Both the position numbers and the translations under genes were made by a program. From Myxococcales bacterium 68-20 (GTDB lineage: Bacteria > Myxococcota_A > Polyangia > Polyangiales > Polyangiaceae), in the NCBI GenBank assembly GCA_001899635.1, contig MKVQ01000005.1, positions 496,001-560,000 on the forward strand: a stretch of DNA of 64,000 nucleotides, given 5' to 3'. Numbering within the stretch: the stretch's first letter is position 1; every line of letters starts with the position of its first letter. The notes beneath the pieces are model-generated. The model was given only the letters and a program-made list of their open reading frames with translations. It made no database searches and had not been told where the DNA came from. This document shows positions 58,816 through 64,000 of this stretch, piece by piece.

Positions 58816-60441
58816 GTGAAGTTCGTTGATTCTTGCGAAGTGGATGTCGTCGCCGGAAAGGGCGGCAATGGCGCGATCGCGTTCAGGCGTGAGAAGTTCG
58901 TCCCGTTCGGAGGCCCCTCGGGCGGCGACGGTGGCCGCGGAGGAGACATCGTCTTCGTCGCCGATGAAGGGCTGTCGACGCTGATCGATCTCACGTACGG
59001 CCGCATCATCCGCGCGCCGAACGGCGAGCAGGGCCACGGCAAGGACATGTACGGCCGCGGCGGCGAGGACCGGGTCGTCCGCGTCCCCGTCGGCACGCAG
59101 ATCCGCGATCGCGAGACCGGCGAGCTGCTCTTCGACATCGCGACGCCGGACGCACGTATCGTCGTCGCGAAGGGCGGCAAGGGCGGCCGCGGGAACATCC
59201 ACTTCGCGACGCCCTACGACCGCGCCCCCCGGCGCGCCGAGCCGGGTGAAGAGGGCGAGGAGAAGAAGCTCCGCCTCGAGCTGAAGGTGATGGCCGACGT
59301 CGGCCTGCTGGGCTTCCCCAACGTCGGGAAGTCGACCTTCATCCGCGCGATCTCGCGAGCGCGCCCCAAGGTCGCCGACTACCCGTTCACGACGCTCACC
59401 CCTCATCTCGGGGTCGCGCGCATCGGCGACGAGGCTACGTTCGTCGTCGCGGACATCCCCGGCCTCATCCCCGGCGCGGCGGAGGGCGCCGGCCTCGGCC
59501 ATCGCTTCCTCAAGCACGTCGAGCGCACGCGCGCGTTGCTTCACCTCGTGACGCTGGACTTCGACGAGGAGCGCGATCCCGTGAAGGACTACGACGCGCT
59601 GATGACCGAGCTCGAGCGCTTCGATCCCGAGCTCGCGAAGCGGCCGCAGATCGTCGCGATGACGAAGGCCGACATCCCGGAGGTCCGCGAGGCCTACGAG
59701 GCCGTGCGCGCCCGCTTCGAGGAGCGCAACATCCCGCTCCATCTCGTCTCGTCCGCGACCGGTGAGGGCGTCCGCGAGCTGAGCATCGCACTCTACAAGC
59801 TCGTCACCGGACAGAGCGAGATCGAGGACTGGTCCCGCCCTGCCCCTCCGCGGGCACCGCCGAGCGTTCCCACGCCCGAGGCGCCCGTGCCCGAGGAGAC
59901 GGTCCCGGTAGAGGCCCCCGCGCCGGCCGAGGCCGCGAAGAAGAAGAAGGCTGCCGCGAAGAAGAAGGTCGCCACCGCGAAGAAGGTCGCGAAGAAGAAG
60001 GCCGCCACCGCGAAGAAGGTCGCGAAGAAGAAGGCTGCCGCGAAGAAGAAGGTCGCGAAGAAGAAGGCCGCGACCAAGAAGGCCGCTACCGCGAAGAAGG
60101 TCGCAAAGAAGAAGGCCGCTACCGCGAAGAAGGTCGCGAAGAAGAAGGTCGCGAAGAAGAAGGTCGCCATCGCGAAGAAGAAGGCCGCCACCGCGAAGAA
60201 GGCCGCCGGCGCCAAGAAGAGCGCCGCCACGAAGAAGAAGGCGCCTTCGACGAAGAAGGCCGCGGGCGCCAAGAAGAGCGCCGCCACGAAGAAGAAGGCG
60301 CCTTCGACGAAGAAGGCCGCCTCGGCGAAGAAGAAGGCGCCGACCCCGAAAAAGGCCGCAACCGGCAACAAGGCGCGGCCGAAGACGAGCGCACGGACCA
60401 AGCGCCCGGCCGCAAAGCCCGCCAAGAAGAAGCGACGGTAA
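58816..60441 (+). CDS. obgE: Obg/CgtA ribosome-associated GTPase with histone H1-like tail
   Basis: Essential GTPase of large-subunit assembly and stress signalling, 541 aa. The Gly-rich Obg domain (VDVVAGKGGNGAIAFRREKF, GGPSGGDGGRGG) spans residues 1-158. The G domain has G1 LLGFPNVGKSTF, G2 YPFTTLTPHLG, G3 VADIPGLIPGAAEG, G4 MTKADIP and G5 VSSATGEGV. After about residue 345 comes a Pro-rich linker and then roughly 165 residues of AAKKK/VAKKK/ATAKK repeats ending KPAKKKRR, like histone H1-type or AlgP-type tails. The usual Obg C-terminal domain is absent. A GTG start fits exactly. Confidence 0.95.
   Translation: MKFVDSCEVDVVAGKGGNGAIAFRREKFVPFGGPSGGDGGRGGDIVFVADEGLSTLIDLTYGRIIRAPNGEQGHGKDMYGRGGEDRVVRVPVGTQIRDRETGELLFDIATPDARIVVAKGGKGGRGNIHFATPYDRAPRRAEPGEEGEEKKLRLELKVMADVGLLGFPNVGKSTFIRAISRARPKVADYPFTTLTPHLGVARIGDEATFVVADIPGLIPGAAEGAGLGHRFLKHVERTRALLHLVTLDFDEERDPVKDYDALMTELERFDPELAKRPQIVAMTKADIPEVREAYEAVRARFEERNIPLHLVSSATGEGVRELSIALYKLVTGQSEIEDWSRPAPPRAPPSVPTPEAPVPEETVPVEAPAPAEAAKKKKAAAKKKVATAKKVAKKKAATAKKVAKKKAAAKKKVAKKKAATKKAATAKKVAKKKAATAKKVAKKKVAKKKVAIAKKKAATAKKAAGAKKSAATKKKAPSTKKAAGAKKSAATKKKAPSTKKAASAKKKAPTPKKAATGNKARPKTSARTKRPAAKPAKKKRR
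59935..60438 (+). repeat. Lys/Ala-rich coding repeat in the obgE tail
   Basis: Imperfect repeats of AAGAAG/GCCGCC units (often GCGAAGAAGAAGGC) encode a Lys/Ala/Val/Thr tail. A roughly 60-base block occurs twice at about 60200-60320. The region is prone to recombination-driven length change without frameshift. Confidence 0.75.
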
Positions 60442-60472
60442 TCATCCCGTGACCTGAAGGATCGCGCTCGCG

Positions 60473-61531
60473 ATGAGCGACAAGACCGAAGAGCCGACAC
60501 CAAAGCGCATCCGGAAGGCGCAAGAGGAGGGCAACAGCCCGCTCAGCACCTTCGCGAGCCAGTCGGTCGCCTTCGTCTGCGCCGTCGCGATCGCGCCTGC
60601 AGCGGTCCTCGCGCTCGCCACACAGGCAGGCGGCGACCTCCGCGCGGCGGTCGCCCGTGCGGGCGACGCGTCACCCGAGATCGCCTTCGATCCGATCGCC
60701 ATCGCGACGGCCGTGGTCGCGCTCTCCGCTCCGATCCTCGTCGCCGCTGGCGTCTCCGGCGCGGTCACGTCGGTCGTTCAGACCGGCGGCGTCATCGCGA
60801 CGAAGAAGCTGGCGCCCAACCTCGGCAAGCTGAACCCGATCGAGGGGATCAAGCAGCTCTTCTCGGCCCAACGCCTCGTCGCGGTGCTCCGAGCCGCGCT
60901 CTTCGCCGCGGCAGTGGTCTGGATCGTGAACGGCGCGCTTCGCTCGAGTGCAGCGGACCTCGCGCGAACCGCCGGCCGGCTCGATGCGGCGGTCACCCTT
61001 GCATCGACGATCGCGCTCGACGTCGCGAAGCGAGCCGCGGTCGTCGGTCTGTTCCTCGCGGTCCTCGACATCGTCATCACGCGCCGCTCATGGCGCAAGA
61101 AGCTGATGATGTCGAAGGACGAGGTCAAGCGAGAGCACAAGGAGAGCGAGGGCGACCCTCAGCTCAAGGCCGCTCGCGAGCGTGCGCACCACGAGATGCT
61201 CGCGTCCGCGACGGTCGGCAACGTGAAGAATGCGAGCGTCGTCATCGTGAACCCGACCCACATCGCCTGCGCGCTCCGCTACGACAGCCCCGACCACGGG
61301 GGGAGCGACGAGGCCCCCGTCCTGGTCGCGTCGGGCTACGGCGATCTCGCGAAGCGGATCGTCGAAGCCGCGCAGCAGTACGGCGTCCCGGTCCTCCGCG
61401 ACGTCCCGCTCGCGCGGGCGCTCGTCGAGCTCGAGATCGGTGACGAGATCCCGGAAGCGCTCTACGAGGCGGTCGCCGAGATCCTCCGTGAGGCCTGGGA
61501 GGAAGCGCCTCCGGAGGCCCGAGAGCCTTGA
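60473..61531 (+). CDS. FlhB/SctU-family type III export switch protein, isolated
   Basis: A 352-residue homologue of the flagellar/type III export protein FlhB/SctU. It starts with the family hallmark DKTEEPTPKRIRKAQEEGN, has four membrane spans between about residues 30 and 210, and carries the cytoplasmic domain with SKDEVKREHKESEGDPQ and the self-cleavage motif VNPTHIACALRY (cleavage after Asn). The normal length and intact NPTH suggest a functional gene. No other export-apparatus gene (flhA, fliPQR) is in the window, so it is an orphan here. It begins 31 bp after obgE and may be co-transcribed. Confidence 0.93.
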   Translation: MSDKTEEPTPKRIRKAQEEGNSPLSTFASQSVAFVCAVAIAPAAVLALATQAGGDLRAAVARAGDASPEIAFDPIAIATAVVALSAPILVAAGVSGAVTSVVQTGGVIATKKLAPNLGKLNPIEGIKQLFSAQRLVAVLRAALFAAAVVWIVNGALRSSAADLARTAGRLDAAVTLASTIALDVAKRAAVVGLFLAVLDIVITRRSWRKKLMMSKDEVKREHKESEGDPQLKAARERAHHEMLASATVGNVKNASVVIVNPTHIACALRYDSPDHGGSDEAPVLVASGYGDLAKRIVEAAQQYGVPVLRDVPLARALVELEIGDEIPEALYEAVAEILREAWEEAPPEAREP

Positions 61532-61571
61532 GCAGCGGGCGCACGCCCCTCAGGAGCGCTCTTCTGCAGAT

Positions 61572-64000
61572 CTAGGTCCCACCACGCAGCCGCTCGGCCT
61601 CGGCCTCGCGTGAAACGGACGTGTAGAGCTTGGCAAGGAACGCGAGGCACGCCTTCGCACCGCGCTCGTCGCCGGTCTGGCGCGCTCGAGCCAGGGCATC
61701 CATTCCTTCGAGGAGCGCCTCCTGCGGGCGGCCGGCGACACTGAGAGCCACGCCGAGAGCCAGCGACGTCTGACAGCGGCGGCGATGGTCTTGCGGACCG
61801 AGCTTGCTCCGCGAGCGTCGGAGGACGCGAAGGGCATCGCCGATGTCACCACGACCGAGCCGCGCCATCGCGCGCATGCGCTCGGTGAACGCCGGGCTCT
61901 CACCGGTGGCGCGGAGCCCGTCGACCCATCGCTCGAGCGCCACGCTGTCTGCCGCGAGCAGCGCCTCCTTCGCGAGCTCGCCGAAGCGGATCGCGATCTG
62001 ACTCCCCGGCGCACTCGGGGGCGGCGTCGATGCCGGACCGACGCCGGATTCGCGGACGAGCTGCGAAGGATCGACTTCACGTCCGCCTTCTCGGCTCGGC
62101 CCCAGCTTCGATGCGAGCGTCGACTCCGGAGGCTCGTGCGCGACCTCGTGGTCCATCATCGTCGGCGGCTCGCTGTCCGCCGGCTCGCCCCCCTCGATGA
62201 CGGAGGGCCGCTCGCTTGCGGGGCCGTCGGTCGCCAGCTCGAGCGTCGGACGAGGCGCCGCGGGGCCGGGGCCGTCCGGAGGAACGATCAGCGCGCGCTC
62301 GACCATCGAGTCCGGTTCGTCGGCGTCGGGCGGCTGGGGCGGAGCGACCGATGCCGTGCGCCGCGAGGGCGGCGCAGCGAGGACGGGCATCCGCGTGCCC
62401 CCAGTCCGTGGCGGGAGCGCCGGGATCGACGCATGCGCCGTGGACACGGAGAGCGCTTCGGGCGTCGTGGACGGTGCCATCGTCAGCGGCGGGGGCGCGA
62501 GGCTCGGGGCCCGCTCGAGGGCATTGGCGAGCAACTCGAGCGCCGCTTCCTCGCAGGACGGATCGGCACGACGAGCAAAGGCGATGAGCTGCGTGCAGCT
62601 CGCCTCGAGCCGCGCCTCCGCAGTCGCCCGAGCAGCATCGAGCAATGCTGCCGCTGCGCGGGCGCCCTCCCCCGCCTGCGCTGCGTGCCAGGCCCCCTCG
62701 ACCCGTCCGAACGCGCCCTCTTCTTCCTCGATCACGCGCGCGATCGCGATGTGGAGCTTCTTGCGAGCCCCGTCCACGAACGTGTCGGCGAGCGCCTTCT
62801 GATGGGTGCGGGACGGGAACGCGACGCTCCGCTCGCCTCCTCCCGATGGCGGCTCGCGTACGACGAGCCACCTCGATCGCACGAGCTGCGCGACTGTGCC
62901 CGTGACGTCCACCCGAAGCCCGGCGCGCTCGAGGACGCGTGAGAGGAAGCCGACCTTCGCCTCTCCGCCGATCACCGCAAGGAGCGAGAGGAGCGTGCGC
63001 GCCGGCATGCTCTCGACGCTGGCTCGCTCGCGGATCCACGCGGCAGCGGGCTCGACTTTTCCGCGCCCGGCCGCGCGCGAGCGTGCCGAGGCGATCGCCC
63101 CAGACCACATGATGTCTCCTCTCGCGATCGCGAGCGTCACGGCCTCGACGGTCGCGAGCGGGCTGCCACCTCCGAGACGAGCCCATCGCCTGCGAGCGAC
63201 CGCGTCGAGCGCGCCTCCAGTAACGCTCGCGGCGACGTCCTCGGCGCCCTCGCGCGGCAGGAGCGGGAGCTCGTGCTCCGCTGCCTTCGGGAGGAGCGCC
63301 AAGACGGACGGGAGGGCGCTCGTCGCGTCGAGGCGCGCGACGAGGCCGATCGACGTGCTCTGGCGCACGGCACGGACGCACGCTTCGAGGGTCGCGGGGT
63401 CGACCGCCTTCGCGTCGTCGATGACGAGCGCGCTCTTCGTCCCCGACTGCTTCGGCCAAAGGACCGCGGTGACGAGGCGCGCGGCCATGTCGAGGCTCGT
63501 CACATTCCCTGCGAGCAGCGCCTCGAGCGGCGCGCCGAGCTCGAGCAAGAGCGGGCTGAGCTCGCGGCCGAGCGAGCGACCGAGCGCTCGTCGGAGGGCG
63601 CCGAGCGGCTCGAAACCCGATCCCACCGGCGAGATCACGAGCGCCCGCGGCGCCCGCGCGGCGACCTCTCGAAGAACGCGCGTACCGCCTGCGCCGGGAT
63701 CCGCGCGTACGACGACGAGCGCGCCCGGCTGTGGCATCACTACCGGGAGGTGCGCGTGGAAGAACCGCGGCTCGACCATGCGGCCGACGTTGTTCGCCGC
63801 CGTCTTCCGCCAGGGCTGACGGCGATCGACCCGCGCTCCGCGAACACGAAGAGCGCCGTCGCGCGCGATCCGCACGCCCGAGGTCACGAGCTCGCCGGCG
63901 CGGAGCGCAGACACCGTATCCGCGCAGAGGATCTCGCCCGCACGCGCGAGGCGCGCGAGCGACGACGCCTCGACGATCGGCGGCCCCCACCACAAGAGGC
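61572..64000 (-). CDS. Large cyclase/ATPase/TPR-like regulator, N-terminus cut by window edge
   Basis: The minus-strand frame is open from the right edge to a stop at 61572 (809 codons); the start lies beyond the window. The first visible residues (ASSLARLARAGEILCADTVSALRAG) resemble the end of a class III nucleotidyl cyclase domain. An ATPase-like stretch follows (VVVRADPGAGGTRVLREVAA in place of a Walker A, ALVIDDAKAVDPATLEAC in place of Walker B), both degenerate. The middle is helical, then a Pro/Ser-rich linker, and the last 120 residues are TPR-like (GDIGDALRVLRRSRSKLG, QEALLEGMDALARARQTGD). This domain order is common in myxobacterial signalling proteins. Confidence 0.6.
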   Translation of the reverse strand, partial: LLWWGPPIVEASSLARLARAGEILCADTVSALRAGELVTSGVRIARDGALRVRGARVDRRQPWRKTAANNVGRMVEPRFFHAHLPVVMPQPGALVVVRADPGAGGTRVLREVAARAPRALVISPVGSGFEPLGALRRALGRSLGRELSPLLLELGAPLEALLAGNVTSLDMAARLVTAVLWPKQSGTKSALVIDDAKAVDPATLEACVRAVRQSTSIGLVARLDATSALPSVLALLPKAAEHELPLLPREGAEDVAASVTGGALDAVARRRWARLGGGSPLATVEAVTLAIARGDIMWSGAIASARSRAAGRGKVEPAAAWIRERASVESMPARTLLSLLAVIGGEAKVGFLSRVLERAGLRVDVTGTVAQLVRSRWLVVREPPSGGGERSVAFPSRTHQKALADTFVDGARKKLHIAIARVIEEEEGAFGRVEGAWHAAQAGEGARAAAALLDAARATAEARLEASCTQLIAFARRADPSCEEAALELLANALERAPSLAPPPLTMAPSTTPEALSVSTAHASIPALPPRTGGTRMPVLAAPPSRRTASVAPPQPPDADEPDSMVERALIVPPDGPGPAAPRPTLELATDGPASERPSVIEGGEPADSEPPTMMDHEVAHEPPESTLASKLGPSREGGREVDPSQLVRESGVGPASTPPPSAPGSQIAIRFGELAKEALLAADSVALERWVDGLRATGESPAFTERMRAMARLGRGDIGDALRVLRRSRSKLGPQDHRRRCQTSLALGVALSVAGRPQEALLEGMDALARARQTGDERGAKACLAFLAKLYTSVSREAEAERLRGGT

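Overview
The window is GC-rich, densely coding DNA with mostly short spacers. It looks like a myxobacterium (Myxococcota, probably Polyangiales). The reasons are the very large number of secreted lipoproteins with Ser/Asp/Ala/Gly linkers, a metalloprotease with a MYXO-CTERM-like tail, DUF4215 Cys-rich lipoproteins, a free-standing MshEN (GspE N-terminal) protein, a LonD-like protease, an ObgE with a lysine-rich histone H1-like tail, and several GTG starts. No tRNA, rRNA, CRISPR array or complete insertion sequence was seen.

Layout. 1-12 kb: a cut-off secreted protein, a response-regulator/histidine-kinase hybrid, gatB, a divergent FtsB-like gene, an MshEN protein, a universal stress protein, a TerB-like protein, glycogen phosphorylase, a GEAH-motif lipoprotein and a divergent PRPP synthetase-family gene. 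12-19 kb (plus strand): methylmalonyl-CoA mutase-type large subunit, truC and a DTW-domain tRNA modification gene in a tight row, then membrane and unknown proteins. 18.7-29.3 kb: envelope lipoproteins, a TetR regulator, Lon, a class A beta-lactamase-like lipoprotein and an Omp85-like protein. 29.4-37.7 kb (minus strand): a tightly packed block encoding an SdiA-regulated-like lipoprotein, VTC polyphosphate polymerase, DUF4956 membrane protein, HlyD adaptor fused to a DUF3616-like propeller, TolC-like protein, CotH kinase and an endonuclease/phosphatase-family protein. A lamin-tail lipoprotein diverges from its head, and a divergent membrane pyrophosphatase lies beyond. 41.6-45.1 kb: two divergent CapA-like lipoproteins and a DODA-type dioxygenase. 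45.1-48.2 kb: about 3 kb with no convincing gene, starting with an A/T-richer stretch holding three DnaA-box-like 9-mers and ending in a strong terminator. 48.2-58.5 kb: response regulator, tail-anchored basic protein, HExxH lipoprotein, sulfatase-like membrane hydrolase, matrixin-like protease with two paralogous DUF4215 lipoproteins, and an MBL hydrolase. 58.8-64 kb: obgE, an isolated flhB/sctU homologue and a large ATPase-like regulator cut by the right edge.

Two parts look most novel. One is the polyphosphate/CotH/export block with its fused adaptor-propeller protein. The other is the 45.1-48.0 kb non-coding region with origin-like boxes and a possible long terminated RNA. All functional assignments come from motif recognition by eye; no database search was run.
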